From Clostridiales bacterium UBA1316 (GTDB taxonomy: Bacteria > Bacillota > Clostridia > Oscillospirales > Oscillospiraceae): a stretch of 64,000 bases of DNA. Below are positions 45,317 through 54,515 of this stretch, in pieces. The translations under genes and the position numbers were made by a program. Numbering within the stretch: position 1 is the first letter of the stretch; every line of letters starts with the position of its first letter. The notes under the pieces were generated by a model that was given only the letters and a program-made list of their open reading frames with translations, was not told where the DNA came from and did no database searches. The stretch is taken from assembly GCA_002307055.1 (NCBI GenBank), contig DBTM01000061.1:1-64000 (forward strand), read 5' to 3'.

Positions 45317-45505
45317 AATTTTATGCTTCTCCTTTTGTAGATTATAAAGATTGTTTTAGTAAGGATTATATCATACTTTCATCTTTATATGGTCGTGGGC
45401 AGAATATATCAAATTGGTTAATTATCGGCGACATTATTTATCTAATTATTCCAGTAAGCCTTTGAACCGGAAAGCCGGCAGCAGAATCATGCAGTTATAT
45501 TTAAC

Positions 45506-45533
45506 TTGAATTAGCAAAAAAGCGGATTATAAT
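45506..45533 (+). promoter_or_regulatory. SigA-type promoter of the metallo-hydrolase gene
   Basis: TTGAAT, a 16-base spacer and a perfect TATAAT, 46-73 bases before the start. Confidence 0.65.
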
Positions 45534-45578
45534 TAAGGAATCAATCATCAGGAATTAATCATCCGGGAAGTGACGCAG

Positions 45579-46277
45579 GTGCCAAATAGCTTCAGAAGCC
45601 GTATCAGCGATATAATCAACGCCTCTATTCAAAAAAGGCTGGGTGTTCATCCCGTAAAAACTGAAATGGTCACGGACAGCCTGTATGCCGTTAATACGGG
45701 TACGGTTGATTTTTTTGTTTATCTCTCCGGTGAATATATTATTTGTATTGATACAGGGTATAAACCGACGCTTATTAAACGCGAACTGAAAAGCCTGGGC
45801 ATTGCCCCCGCAAGAGTAACGCACATCTTCCTGACGCACGCGGATATCGACCATGTCGGCGGCATCCGGCTGTTTAAAAATGCAGCCGTTTATTTATCTG
45901 CCGACGAAGAGCAGCTGATTAAAGGCTATCGGCCAATTAAAAGAGCCATTCGCAGTCCCCGGATTCGCCGCGCGTATCAACTGCTTCAAGACGGCGAGAC
46001 TATTACAATCGGCAATAGCAGGGTCAAAGCGATTCACACGCCGGGGCATACACCGGGCTCAATGGCTTATTTGCTCAACGACTCATTTCTCTTTTTGGGT
46101 GATACGTGCAAGCATGTGGACGGACAGCTCTACGCGGGCAAGCATTACACAATGGATTATGAAACGCAGAAATTATCCATCAAAAAGCTGGCTAAGCTTA
46201 AAAACATCCGTTATGTTTTCACGGCGCACAGCGGTTATACGGACGATTTTGATAAAGCGTTTGCTTATTGGAAATAA
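45579..46277 (+). CDS. Metallo-beta-lactamase-fold hydrolase
   Basis: 232 residues. The metal-binding segment reads LTHADIDHVGG (the HxDxDH variant of HxHxDH), with a second ligand region HTPGHTPGSMAYL and FLGDT, and a final H in TAHSG. This subfamily usually binds two zinc or iron ions and hydrolyses thioesters or phosphoesters. GTG at 45579 is preferred over GTG 45570 because GGGAAG is then 8 bases upstream. Confidence 0.85.
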   Translation: MPNSFRSRISDIINASIQKRLGVHPVKTEMVTDSLYAVNTGTVDFFVYLSGEYIICIDTGYKPTLIKRELKSLGIAPARVTHIFLTHADIDHVGGIRLFKNAAVYLSADEEQLIKGYRPIKRAIRSPRIRRAYQLLQDGETITIGNSRVKAIHTPGHTPGSMAYLLNDSFLFLGDTCKHVDGQLYAGKHYTMDYETQKLSIKKLAKLKNIRYVFTAHSGYTDDFDKAFAYWK

Positions 46278-46335
46278 ATCAATCTCATCATCACAGAAGA
46301 CGCTGACATACCGCGAAAAATAAGGGAGATGTACT

Positions 46336-47562
46336 ATGTTATACCGTGAAATGGGCAAAACAGGTGATAAAATATCGATTTTGGGTTATGGCTGCATGCG
46401 ATTTCCGAGAAACGGCCGCAGGGTTGACGAGGCAAGAGCGGAGAGGCAGATCCTGACAGCCATTGAGCAGGGCGTTAATTATTTTGATACGGCTTATTTA
46501 TATTTCGGCAACGAAGCGATACTTGGCAATATCCTGTCCAAAGGCAGCAGGGATAAGGTCCTGATTGCAACTAAAATGCCGCCCGTGCAGATCAACTCGG
46601 TGAGTGATATGGAGAAGATGCTCAATCTTCAGCTGGAGCGGCTTAAAACGGATCATATCGATTATTATCTTATGCACAATATTATTACGCTTCAGGCTTG
46701 GGAGCGGCTCAAGCAACTGGGCATCGAGGATTTTCTGCAAAGAGCAAAAGACGCGGGGAAAATCAGGAGGATTGCCTTTTCTTCGCACGGCGCGAAGGAT
46801 CAATTCAAAAAAATTATTGATGATTACCCGTGGGATATGGCACAGATTCAATACAACTATTTCGATGAAAATAATCAGGCAGGCAAAGAGGGACTCCAAT
46901 ATGCCGCGTCCAAAGGCATTGGCATTGCTGTGATGGAGCCGCTGCGCGGCGGTTATCTTGTCAGCAAGCTGCCCCAGGAGGTGCACGATATATTTAATAC
47001 CGCGCAGATAAAGCGGTCGGCAGCGGAATGGGGTCTCCGCTGGGTTTGGAACCATCCTGAAGTGACGATGCTCCTATCGGGTATGAACGAGGAGGCGCAG
47101 GTTGCTGAAAACATCCGTATCGCAAGCGAGATGACGCCCAATTCACTAACAGTCCCGGAACTTAAAATGTTCGATGATGTAAAAACTGCCGTTAAAAATT
47201 CAGTCAAAGTGCCGTGCACAGGCTGCGGGTATTGCATGCCATGCCCGGCGGGTGTCGATATTCCCGGCTGCTTTTCAGTTTATAACGATAAGTTCATCCA
47301 CAAAGGACTTAATAAGGAGACATCCTATCTCATTCGAAACTCCGGCTTTGACGGCGGCGGGAAATCATACGCTTCCCTTTGCAAGAACTGCGGCGTATGT
47401 GAGAAGAAGTGCCCGCAGGGACTTCCAATCCGCAGGCATTTAAAAGAAGTCTCCAAGGAAATGGAAAAGTTCTATTTTAAGCCGGCGGTTGGGCTTGTTC
47501 AGGGGTATTTCAAGTTAAGAGCTAAAAATGATAAGCGTAAGAATACGCCGCCAACGGAGTAA
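46336..47562 (+). CDS. Aldo/keto reductase with C-terminal 4Fe-4S domain
   Basis: 408 residues. An aldo/keto reductase barrel (about 1-280) with the catalytic Asp and Tyr in NYFDTAYLYFGNE (about 48-60), Lys in IATKMP (about 80) and His in LMHNI (about 114), followed by a ferredoxin-like domain with CTGCGYCMPC and CKNCGVCEKKC motifs. Such fused proteins are common in anaerobes; the physiological substrate is unknown. AGGGAG precedes the ATG. It lies 58 bases after the hydrolase and may share its transcript. Confidence 0.9.
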   Translation: MLYREMGKTGDKISILGYGCMRFPRNGRRVDEARAERQILTAIEQGVNYFDTAYLYFGNEAILGNILSKGSRDKVLIATKMPPVQINSVSDMEKMLNLQLERLKTDHIDYYLMHNIITLQAWERLKQLGIEDFLQRAKDAGKIRRIAFSSHGAKDQFKKIIDDYPWDMAQIQYNYFDENNQAGKEGLQYAASKGIGIAVMEPLRGGYLVSKLPQEVHDIFNTAQIKRSAAEWGLRWVWNHPEVTMLLSGMNEEAQVAENIRIASEMTPNSLTVPELKMFDDVKTAVKNSVKVPCTGCGYCMPCPAGVDIPGCFSVYNDKFIHKGLNKETSYLIRNSGFDGGGKSYASLCKNCGVCEKKCPQGLPIRRHLKEVSKEMEKFYFKPAVGLVQGYFKLRAKNDKRKNTPPTE

Positions 47563-47626
47563 TGCCGTAATATCTCCAAAGTGGACTTCCCTGTGTATTA
47601 CTCTATAAACCGAGCAGAGGTAACCG

Positions 47627-47980
47627 ATGGATTCCAAAAGATACAAAGGCATAAAGTGGTTTTTGACGGCAGGTGCCAGCGGCTTTGCGCTGTATTTGCT
47701 TGCGTTCAATTCAGGGCAGGCGATGCTCAATTCGTCAACCAGCAGCATTGTCATCGCTATATGTCCGGTCGTGACCGCCATATTGGCACGTTTTATTTAT
47801 CATGAGCATCTGCGGTGGATTCAATGGATATCAACCGCCTTTTCTATTGCCGGTTTTTCTGCTGAGCATGTTCAATATTCTGCAGCGGAAGCTGACGAAA
47901 ACGTATTCCGCGCGGCAGACCTCCGCGTTCAGTATTTTCGCGGGTGGTGGCAGCGTCAGATCAGGCAAGCCTTAGCATCT
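47627..47980 (+). pseudogene. Remnant of an EamA (DMT) family transporter
   Basis: The frame from ATG 47627 encodes about 80 residues that match the middle of an EamA transporter (FALYLLAFNSGQ..., SSTSSIVIAICPVVTAILARFIYHEHL). The first helices are missing. After about 47865 the homologous sequence continues in another frame (LSMFNILQRKLTKTYSARQ, SAFSIFAGG), with the helix between deleted, and then ends. So the gene lacks both ends and carries an internal deletion with a frameshift. It cannot encode a working transporter. Confidence 0.78.
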
Positions 47981-48034
47981 GATTATATCACTTGATCTAA
48001 ATTACTAATAGCAGAAAGTTAAAGGGGCTCAACC

Positions 48035-48868
48035 ATGGAAACAGTTCTCATTATTTTGCTCATTGCCATCGTCGCCGGTTTCCTCGGCGCTCTCCTTGGA
48101 ATTGGGGGCGGTATGATCGTCACACCCGCACTGACATTATTATTCGGGATTGATATAAAATACGCCATCGGCGCGAGTATCATCTCCGTCATCGCCACAT
48201 CAAGCGGCGCGGCTATCGCTTATCTCAAGGACCGGCTGACGAATATCAGAATCGGCATGTTTTTAGAGATTGGGACAACCCTGGGGGCTATAACAGGCGC
48301 ATTTCTCAGCGCCATTGTCAACCCCAAATTCCTGTTTATAATTTTCGGCGTTCTCATGCTTTACTCAGCCGCAATGATGCTCCGGAAAATCAACAGCGGC
48401 TTGCAGAAGGATGTCATCACCCATCCGATGGCCGAGAAGCTCCGGCTTAACAGCGAATATTTCGACAAAAGTCTCAATGAGACAGTCCCGTATCACGTTA
48501 CAGGTGTTTTCGGCGGGCTTGGTATGATGTATATAGCCGGGACTCTGTCAGGCCTCCTGGGCATCGGCAGCGGCGCCTTAAAGGTCATGGGCATGGATTT
48601 GTTTATGAAGCTGCCGCTGAAGGTCTCCAGCGCGACAAGCAACTTTATGATCGGTGTGACGGCGGCGGCGAGCGCGGGCGTATATTTCTTCAGAGGTAAT
48701 ATCGACCCTAAAATCGCAGCGCCTGTGGCTCTGGGCGTTCTCCTCGGGGCAACCATCGGGACGCGTGTTATGCAGAGATTGAAGAGCAGGACACTGCGGC
48801 TCATTTTTGTGCCGATTTTAGCGTTTGTATCGATCCAGATGATCGTCAAGGGGGTGCTGTTTAAATGA
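48035..48868 (+). CDS. TauE/SafE family sulfite exporter-like permease
   Basis: 277 residues with eight or so membrane helices. The repeated GFLGALLGIGGGMIVTPAL near the start and GTLSGLLGIGSGALKV (about 170-185) are the two halves of the family signature. Members export sulfite, sulfoacetate or organosulfur compounds. AAAGGGG precedes the ATG. The next gene overlaps by four bases. Confidence 0.88.
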   Translation: METVLIILLIAIVAGFLGALLGIGGGMIVTPALTLLFGIDIKYAIGASIISVIATSSGAAIAYLKDRLTNIRIGMFLEIGTTLGAITGAFLSAIVNPKFLFIIFGVLMLYSAAMMLRKINSGLQKDVITHPMAEKLRLNSEYFDKSLNETVPYHVTGVFGGLGMMYIAGTLSGLLGIGSGALKVMGMDLFMKLPLKVSSATSNFMIGVTAAASAGVYFFRGNIDPKIAAPVALGVLLGATIGTRVMQRLKSRTLRLIFVPILAFVSIQMIVKGVLFK

Positions 48869-49221
48869 AAAAGGATATTCAAAGTACTGAGCTGACGATT
48901 GCAAAGCTTTTAAAAGCAGGCGTTTTGCTGAGTGCAGCGATAATATTTACCGGCCTGGCACTTTATTTGATTACCGGCGTGAGCGGTTATGAAAACAATG
49001 TGTATCCGACAAACCTCATTTTAATAATCAGCGGCGTTCTGTCCTTAAAGTCATATGCCATTATGATGACAGGGCTCTTAATCCTCATCTTAACACCGAT
49101 TTTCCGCGTGGGTGTGTCCATAATAGTTTTTGCCAAGGAAAAAGATAAGCTGTATATCATCATCACCGCCTCTGTGTTTATCATCTTGATTATAAGCCTC
49201 ATACTCGGAAAAGTTGAGTAA
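48865..49221 (+). CDS. DUF1634 membrane protein
   Basis: 118 residues with three membrane helices and the conserved LLKAGVLLSAAIIFTGLALYL and LLILILTPIFRVGVSI segments. DUF1634 genes regularly follow TauE/SafE permease genes, and here the ATGA overlap shows translational coupling. Probably an accessory subunit of the exporter. Confidence 0.85.
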   Translation: MKKDIQSTELTIAKLLKAGVLLSAAIIFTGLALYLITGVSGYENNVYPTNLILIISGVLSLKSYAIMMTGLLILILTPIFRVGVSIIVFAKEKDKLYIIITASVFIILIISLILGKVE

Positions 49222-49241
49222 AAGACTTAACTTAATTATTA

Positions 49242-49255
49242 TAACGTTCGTTAGA
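49242..49255 (+). repeat. Copy 3 of the dispersed TAACGTTCGTTAG motif
   Basis: TAACGTTCGTTAGA lies 21 bases after the DUF1634 stop, in its sense direction, in a convergent gap. The flanking bases (ATA before, AA after) match copy 2. Confidence 0.75.
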
Positions 49256-49269
49256 AATCGTGATAGAAG

Positions 49270-49292
49270 AGGCGGTCACAATATGACCGCCT
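49270..49292. terminator. Hairpin between convergent genes
   Basis: A perfect 9-bp stem AGGCGGTCA/TGACCGCCT lies six bases from the stop of the minus-strand gene. T-runs are weak on both sides. Confidence 0.6.
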
Positions 49293-49297
49293 ATGTG

Positions 49298-49540
49298 TTA
49301 TTTTTCAGCTTTTTTAACCTGCATTAGTTTGTTGTAGAGTTCCTCGCCGACGCACATTTTAGCATATTTACACCATTGGACGCACGATTGGATATCGTTG
49401 TAGACGACATATCGGCATTTATCGCAGGCCATCTCGGTATCGACAGAAAATAATTCAATCTCATTTCCGCACTGCGGGCAAATCTTAACTTCCAGCGTCG
49501 GTGTTTTCAACTTATCGGTTCCATGGCAGCTTCCCAGCAT
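49298..49540 (-). CDS. Small zinc-ribbon-like protein of anaerobes
   Basis: 80 residues. Start MLGSCHGTDKLKTP, then CPQCGNEIE, CDKCRYVVYND and a WCKYAKMC segment. The two CXXC pairs suggest one zinc ribbon, with extra cysteines (C5, C54, C58, C63 region) for another metal. Similar short proteins occur in clostridia and other anaerobes without known role. ATG at 49540 follows GGAGG at 7 bases; the longer frame upstream is not needed. Confidence 0.75.
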   Translation of the reverse strand: MLGSCHGTDKLKTPTLEVKICPQCGNEIELFSVDTEMACDKCRYVVYNDIQSCVQWCKYAKMCVGEELYNKLMQVKKAEK

Positions 49541-49702
49541 ATCGATCGCCTCCTTATTGATTGACATTATTATAATGGCGAACATAAAAAAAGTATGTTG
49601 TAAAAGCAACACGTTTTTACATATGCGCCCGATATTTGACATATTCAATGAAGTTATTTAAAATGATAAAGCAATGCGGAAGAATATGAGGGTGAAAGAA
49701 GC

Positions 49703-50395
49703 ATGATTGGTGTTCTCGTCAATACAGCGACTGTTCTTATCGGCAGCCTTATCGGATTAATATTTAAAAAAGGTATACCGCAGAAGCTGACGGATGCCGT
49801 TATGCTCGGAATTGGTCTGTGTACCCTCTATATCGGCATATCCGGCGCGCTCAAGGGAGAAAATACGCTCATCCTGATCGGGTCGATTGTGCTCGGCGCT
49901 ATTATCGGCACGGCTGTAGATATCGATAAACGCTTAAACGCACTCGGCACGCTCATCGGAAAGAGGTTTGAGAAAGAAAGCGGCGGTTCGGTATCGGTTG
50001 CTGAGGGGTTTGTTACAGCGTCCCTTTTGTTCTGCATCGGCGCGATGACAATTGTCGGTTCGCTTACAGCCGGACTGACAGGTGATAATAAAATGATATT
50101 TACCAAATCGCTCCTCGACCTGATTTCAGCGGCGATACTGTCGGTTAGTCTTGGCATCGGCGTTATCTTCTCCGCCGTGTTCGTTTTTGTATTTCAAGGC
50201 GTGCTTGTCCTGCTCGCGCAGTACCTCGCGCCTGTACTGACGACATCGGCTATCAACGAAATTACCTGTGCCGGATCACTCATTATTATTGCCATGGGCC
50301 TCAATCTCATCGGTGTCACAAAAATTAAGGTAGCGAATTACCTGCCCGCTATCCTTATCGCACCGCTAATCTGTTGGGTATTAACACTTTTTTAA
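49703..50395 (+). CDS. DUF554 family membrane protein
   Basis: 230 residues with about seven membrane helices. The start GVLVNTATVLIGSLIGLIFKKGIP and GAIIGTAVDIDKRLNALG (about 70-87) are typical of DUF554 (YdfK-like), possibly a transporter. AGGGTG precedes the ATG. Function unknown. Confidence 0.87.
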   Translation: MIGVLVNTATVLIGSLIGLIFKKGIPQKLTDAVMLGIGLCTLYIGISGALKGENTLILIGSIVLGAIIGTAVDIDKRLNALGTLIGKRFEKESGGSVSVAEGFVTASLLFCIGAMTIVGSLTAGLTGDNKMIFTKSLLDLISAAILSVSLGIGVIFSAVFVFVFQGVLVLLAQYLAPVLTTSAINEITCAGSLIIIAMGLNLIGVTKIKVANYLPAILIAPLICWVLTLF

Positions 50396-50426
50396 ATATA
50401 GGATATAAGATATAGGAGATTTAAAA

Positions 50427-50933
50427 ATGGACGTTATGGAAGCAATTACAGGCAGACACAGCATCAGAAAATACAGCAGCAGACCTATTGAAGAAGAGAA
50501 GCTCAATCTCGTGCTGGAAGCGGCGCGGCTGGCTCCGTCGTCAGCAAATGGTCAGAACTGGCACTTTATCGTTGTACGGGATAAAGAAAAGCTGCGAAAG
50601 CTTAAGGAGGCGGCGGATGGGCAGACAGCTGTCGGTGAAGCACCGTGCGCCCTCATCGCCTGCGGCACGCAAAACCGTGTCATGGACTGCGGTCAGCCGA
50701 CCAATACGGTTGACTGCTCCATCGCAATGGCTTATATGATTCTCGAAGCCTACACGCTTGGCCTTGGGACATGCTGGCTTGGCCATTTCTATGCCGACAA
50801 GGTTAAGCAAGCGCTCCAAATCCCGGATGACGTGAGTGTCATCGCCTTTACTCCAATCGGCTACCCCGCTGAGGCAGCGGTTGTCCGCCCAAGAAAAGAA
50901 ATAAAAGAAATTGTCAGCTACGATATATATTAA
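50427..50933 (+). CDS. Nitroreductase-family protein
   Basis: 168 residues. FMN-binding motifs RHSIRKYSSRPIEEEKL (about 10-26), APSSANGQNWHF (about 36-47) and GLGTCWLGHF (about 111-120) are complete. Probably an FMN-dependent NAD(P)H oxidoreductase acting on quinones or nitro compounds. ATAGGAG lies 9 bases before the ATG. A strong terminator follows 9 bases after the stop. Confidence 0.9.
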   Translation: MDVMEAITGRHSIRKYSSRPIEEEKLNLVLEAARLAPSSANGQNWHFIVVRDKEKLRKLKEAADGQTAVGEAPCALIACGTQNRVMDCGQPTNTVDCSIAMAYMILEAYTLGLGTCWLGHFYADKVKQALQIPDDVSVIAFTPIGYPAEAAVVRPRKEIKEIVSYDIY

Positions 50934-50941
50934 GCAACACA

Positions 50942-50972
50942 AAAGCCGCTGCGGCATCACCGCAGCGGCTTT
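50942..50972 (+). terminator. Terminator of the nitroreductase gene
   Basis: A perfect 13-bp stem AAAGCCGCTGCGG/CCGCAGCGGCTTT with loop CATCA. Confidence 0.85.
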
Positions 50973-50980
50973 GTATGAGC

Positions 50981-51019
50981 CTTTTCTCACAGAGGACTGT
51001 ATCTCCTCCGTGAGAAAAG
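50981..51019. repeat. Second hairpin, CTTTTCTCAC/GTGAGAAAAG
   Basis: A 10-bp perfect outer stem with an inner GAGGA/TCCTC stem, 9 bases after the terminator. The 50934-51284 gap holds no gene; beyond 51020 it is AT-rich, with TTGACA at 51246-51251 but no good -10 box. Confidence 0.55.
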
Positions 51020-51284
51020 ACCGAGAATAACAGATGGTTTACTATTTTATCAGCCATTATCCCAAGTTTTCTGTTTGTTAAATTACATTATTTATCATTT
51101 TTTATTATGATAGACTTCCTAAATTCGATATTACCAGTTATAATTAACTCTAAGTCAGAAAAGTATGATTAAGAAGAGTATATCACCAAATGAAAAGCTC
51201 GTGAACAACAAAATAAAAATAATTATGTAAACAGAGAAAGCTTGTTGACATAATATTCTACAGAATAAAGGTCGGTGTGGATAC

Positions 51285-52481
51285 ATGAAGCATTATATCG
51301 CAAGACATCCGATTTTTAACCGAAAGATGGAGGTTTTCGGGTATAAGCTGATCCTCTGCCAAAGCTTGAGGGATTATTATTATGATCTGTACACCGAACC
51401 AAATGACGCAGAAGAGCTATACCATCAGCTGTGTTTCGCCGCAGATGAAGAAATGCACGGGAAACCGGCGGCCTTTATCGAATTTTCTGACGAATTGTTT
51501 GAAAGCCTTATTCCGTTGCTGCCGAGGAAGTATGTAATTGTTGAATGTGAAAGCAATTCCAAAAACGAATTGACGAATGTGAATAGCTTTATTAAAATAA
51601 AAGCGCAGGAATATCGGGTTGCATATGACGCAACAGAAAATATCATTGAGCGGCTCGTTGAAATAGCTGATATTATAAAGATTGATGTAACTGTCCAAAG
51701 TGCGCATACGCTGACAGAACGTGTTAAAAGCTATCAAAGAAAAGCGAAATATCTGGCGTATAATGTCGAAACTTGGGACGATTATAAAAAAGCTTTTGCG
51801 ATTGGCTATGATTATTTTCAAGGAAGCTTTTTCTTAAAACCGTTTCCGGGAAAACAAAATGAAATTCGATCGTTTAATGTCAATATTCTGCGTGTTATCT
51901 CCGAGCTCGGTCAGCCGGAACCAAGCTTCAGAGAGATTGCTAATATTATTGAGCATGATCTCAGCTTGTCTTATCGGCTATTAAAGCTCGTCAACTCCGC
52001 TTATATTGCCCCCCGATTCAAGGTTAAAACGATCTCACAGGGCGTGACAATCCTTGGACTGAACGAACTCAATAAGTTCATGTCGGCTATGCTCATGAGG
52101 GACGCACAAAGCCCTGGAAACACAGAGCTTTTGAGGCGTTCACTTATACGAGGCAAGCTGCTGGAGTTTCTGGCAGAGCAAAAGCATATACCACAGAAGG
52201 GCACGGAAGCCTTTTTTACAGGTATTTTCTCGCTGCTCGATGTGATACTCAATCGTGAAATGGAAGATATCATGGGAGAGCTGCCGCTGACTGATACCGT
52301 AAAGGAAGCGCTGAAAGGTGAAACGAATGAACTCAAAGCGCTCCTGGACATGGTTATCCATTATGAGCAGGCTGACTGGGAGTCATTTTCATCACTATAC
52401 AAACCGGACCTAATTCAACAGGAAGAATTGGTAAATGACTACATGTCGGCTTTGATATGGGCTGAATCACTTGATTTTTAA
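51285..52481 (+). CDS. EAL-HDOD (YuxH-type) signalling protein
   Basis: 398 residues. The N-terminal half is a degenerate EAL domain (YIARHPIFNRKMEVFGYKLI at the start, with GYKL where EAL-type enzymes have an acidic residue, so it should not hydrolyse c-di-GMP). The second half (about 200-380) is an HDOD domain: LPEPSFREIANIIEHDLSLSYRLLKLVNSA type pattern. YuxH/CdgJ proteins affect motility and adhesion. No strong ribosome binding site: GGTCGG only. Confidence 0.88.
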   Translation: MKHYIARHPIFNRKMEVFGYKLILCQSLRDYYYDLYTEPNDAEELYHQLCFAADEEMHGKPAAFIEFSDELFESLIPLLPRKYVIVECESNSKNELTNVNSFIKIKAQEYRVAYDATENIIERLVEIADIIKIDVTVQSAHTLTERVKSYQRKAKYLAYNVETWDDYKKAFAIGYDYFQGSFFLKPFPGKQNEIRSFNVNILRVISELGQPEPSFREIANIIEHDLSLSYRLLKLVNSAYIAPRFKVKTISQGVTILGLNELNKFMSAMLMRDAQSPGNTELLRRSLIRGKLLEFLAEQKHIPQKGTEAFFTGIFSLLDVILNREMEDIMGELPLTDTVKEALKGETNELKALLDMVIHYEQADWESFSSLYKPDLIQQEELVNDYMSALIWAESLDF

Positions 52482-52578
52482 TATGGTTAAGAGATGATGA
52501 AGCCTATCGTCTTGTTAATAATAACAGGATGAATTATAATTATTTCATTGCGAATACAGAACGAAAAGCGGGGTAAAA

Positions 52579-53094
52579 ATGTCTGATCAAAACGTAAAGT
52601 CGCTGACAAAAAAGCAATATGCGATCCAATTCGTTAAATTCACACTTTTTTCAATTTCCGCGGGAGTTATTCAATTCTCGACCAGTACGGCGCTCCATGA
52701 GGTTAAGCCGCTCTTGCCCACACGGATATCGCCGCTCCTGCCCGATTGGCTGGTATATCTCATTCCGCTCATATTATCCGTTTTATATAATTTCACAATT
52801 AACAGGCACTTTACGTTTAAATCGGCAAATAATATCCCACTGGCGATGATGAAGGTTGCTGGGTATTATTTCGTTTTCACACCGCTTTCGACATGGTGGG
52901 TGAATTATTTCAGGACGATCAACTGGAATTTCTATCTTGTCCTCATCGGAACGATGGCTGTAAATTTTGTTACGGAATTTCTCTTTGATTTCCTTGTTGT
53001 ATTCCGGAAAACGATCAATACGAACAGATTGGGGCAGAGGGAGAGAGAAAAAGCTCAGCTCCAAATAAAAACAGATTTTTCAAGCGCAGACTGA
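52579..53094 (+). CDS. GtrA-like membrane protein
   Basis: 171 residues with four membrane helices and the GtrA-type patterns FVKFTLFSISAGVIQF and LSVLYNFTINRHFTFKS (about 72-88), then FVTEFLFDFLVVFRK. GtrA proteins may flip polyprenyl-linked sugars for surface polysaccharides. The C-terminal tail is charged and cytoplasmic. AGCGGGGT precedes the ATG. Confidence 0.82.
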   Translation: MSDQNVKSLTKKQYAIQFVKFTLFSISAGVIQFSTSTALHEVKPLLPTRISPLLPDWLVYLIPLILSVLYNFTINRHFTFKSANNIPLAMMKVAGYYFVFTPLSTWWVNYFRTINWNFYLVLIGTMAVNFVTEFLFDFLVVFRKTINTNRLGQREREKAQLQIKTDFSSAD

Positions 53095-53144
53095 ATAGTC
53101 AGACACGATCATCATTAATAATCGCCGAGGAGTATACATAATAT

Positions 53145-53624
53145 ATGAATAATTTTAAAATCCGGCCGGCGGTCCTTGAGGATGTGCCGCTGATACTGGG
53201 ATTTATCAAAGATCTGGCTGAATATGAAGAGTTGTCCGCTCAAGTCACTGCGACAGAGGAGCTTCTGACGGAATGGATTTTCAATCAGCGGAAAGCGGAA
53301 GCGCTCATTGGTGATGCGGACGGGAAACCTGTCGGTTACGCGCTCTTTTTTCACAACTTCTCTACTTTCTTAGGCCGCGCCGGGATATATATCGAAGACA
53401 TCTATATACGCCCGGAGCACCGTAAAAAAGGGTATGGAAAAATGTTTTTTAAGTATATTGCCGGATTGTGCGCTCGGCGCGGCTGCGGGCGCCTGGAATG
53501 GGCTTGCCTGGACTGGAACAAGCCCAGCATTGACTTTTATCTCTCCATGGGTGCTCAGCCCCTGAACGATTGGACAATTTACCGCCTGAATACGGATACG
53601 CTCAAAAATCTGGCTGATGAATAA
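53145..53624 (+). CDS. GNAT acetyltransferase (diamine acetyltransferase-like)
   Basis: 159 residues. IRPAVLEDVPLILGFIKDLAEYE at the start, the acetyl-CoA loop RPEHRKKGYGKMFF (about 87-100) and LEWACLDWNKPSIDFYLSMGA (about 114-134) match spermidine/spermine or diamine N-acetyltransferases. A polyamine substrate is likely but not shown. The start follows GAGG at about 12 bases. Confidence 0.88.
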   Translation: MNNFKIRPAVLEDVPLILGFIKDLAEYEELSAQVTATEELLTEWIFNQRKAEALIGDADGKPVGYALFFHNFSTFLGRAGIYIEDIYIRPEHRKKGYGKMFFKYIAGLCARRGCGRLEWACLDWNKPSIDFYLSMGAQPLNDWTIYRLNTDTLKNLADE

Positions 53625-53639
53625 GCTGCAAATTAAAAC

Positions 53640-53685
53640 GGACGGTTCACTGTGCGGTTAACAGCATCATGAACCGTCCATTTTT
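53640..53685 (+). terminator. Terminator of the GNAT gene (GGACGGTTCA type)
   Basis: A perfect 10-bp stem GGACGGTTCA/TGAACCGTCC with a 20-base loop, followed by ATTTTT. The arms are nearly identical to the hairpin at 54516-54560. Confidence 0.85.
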
Positions 53686-53692
53686 ATGTGTT

Positions 53693-54409
53693 TTACCTAA
53701 ATGACGCGGGAAACTGCTTAACAATAGCATCGGACATCGCATCTGCCATTTCGAGCGCTTGAATTTCGATTTGGTCATATAATGCAATATCTTTTGCGTA
53801 GCTGTGGTTGAGCCTTTCGACAGCTTCTTCTTTTGTCAGTGCCAGATGTGTATGCAGCATTTTTTGGAATTCCGCCGCGTCAATGTATGGATTGATTGAA
53901 TGCAGATAGGCAGCGATCTGGTCCGCATTTTGATACCACTTTTTTTCAGCGGCTTGTGCAGCCTGCACATTACCGGCCTTCGCGGCATTGACGAGTTCAA
54001 GCGCGATAGTCAGATGATCATAAATCAGGCGGCCAAATGTATCAGCCTTCTGATCCCCGTATATGGGTCTAAGGCTATTTGCCATATCGGCGGCATTTCT
54101 CAAAAGCCTATCAACGGTAAGCTTCAGATCCGGTGAATCTGAAGCGGCGCTCAATATAGCCATCCTCGTCCAGGCAACATGCTGTTCCCAAAGCTGCCGC
54201 AATGTATTGCTAAGCTTTAATTCATTTGCGGAGACCCCTGAATGGCTGCGGGATGTCTCTTGACTCGGAGCGGGAATCACGATTTGCTGGCCGATAGTCA
54301 GGTTATACGGTGTTAAGCCCGGATTTGCCGAGAGAATCGCAGAGACGGACGTGTGATAGTGAGATGCTAGTTCATAAATTGTATCTCCAGATTTAATTGT
54401 ATAGTTCAT
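53693..54409 (-). CDS. LysM protein with a conserved helical C-terminal domain
   Basis: 238 residues. A LysM domain (about 1-47: YTIKSGDTIYELASHYHTS...GQQIVIP) lacks any signal peptide. After a Ser-rich linker, a helical domain (about 65-235) with LRQLWEQHVAWTRMAILS, LRPIYGD and AAEKKWYQNADQIAAYLHSINPY follows; similar clostridial proteins are sometimes mislabelled acetylglutamate kinase. Role unknown; absence of a signal peptide suggests a spore or cytoplasmic location. ATG at 54409 follows GAGGTG at 8 bases. Confidence 0.82.
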   Translation of the reverse strand: MNYTIKSGDTIYELASHYHTSVSAILSANPGLTPYNLTIGQQIVIPAPSQETSRSHSGVSANELKLSNTLRQLWEQHVAWTRMAILSAASDSPDLKLTVDRLLRNAADMANSLRPIYGDQKADTFGRLIYDHLTIALELVNAAKAGNVQAAQAAEKKWYQNADQIAAYLHSINPYIDAAEFQKMLHTHLALTKEEAVERLNHSYAKDIALYDQIEIQALEMADAMSDAIVKQFPASFR

Positions 54410-54515
54410 AGTGTTTTCACCTCTTTTATTAGTATATGAGGCGATGCCGCATTTAGCTTTTAAAGGGCGTGGCTGCAAGCTAACGGATAATGATTTATAT
54501 GATTTATAAACAACA

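Noticed and set aside
47581..47805. A 74-codon cysteine- and arginine-rich protein
   Set aside because: It is a shadow frame of the EamA remnant, which gives a convincing membrane protein in another frame.
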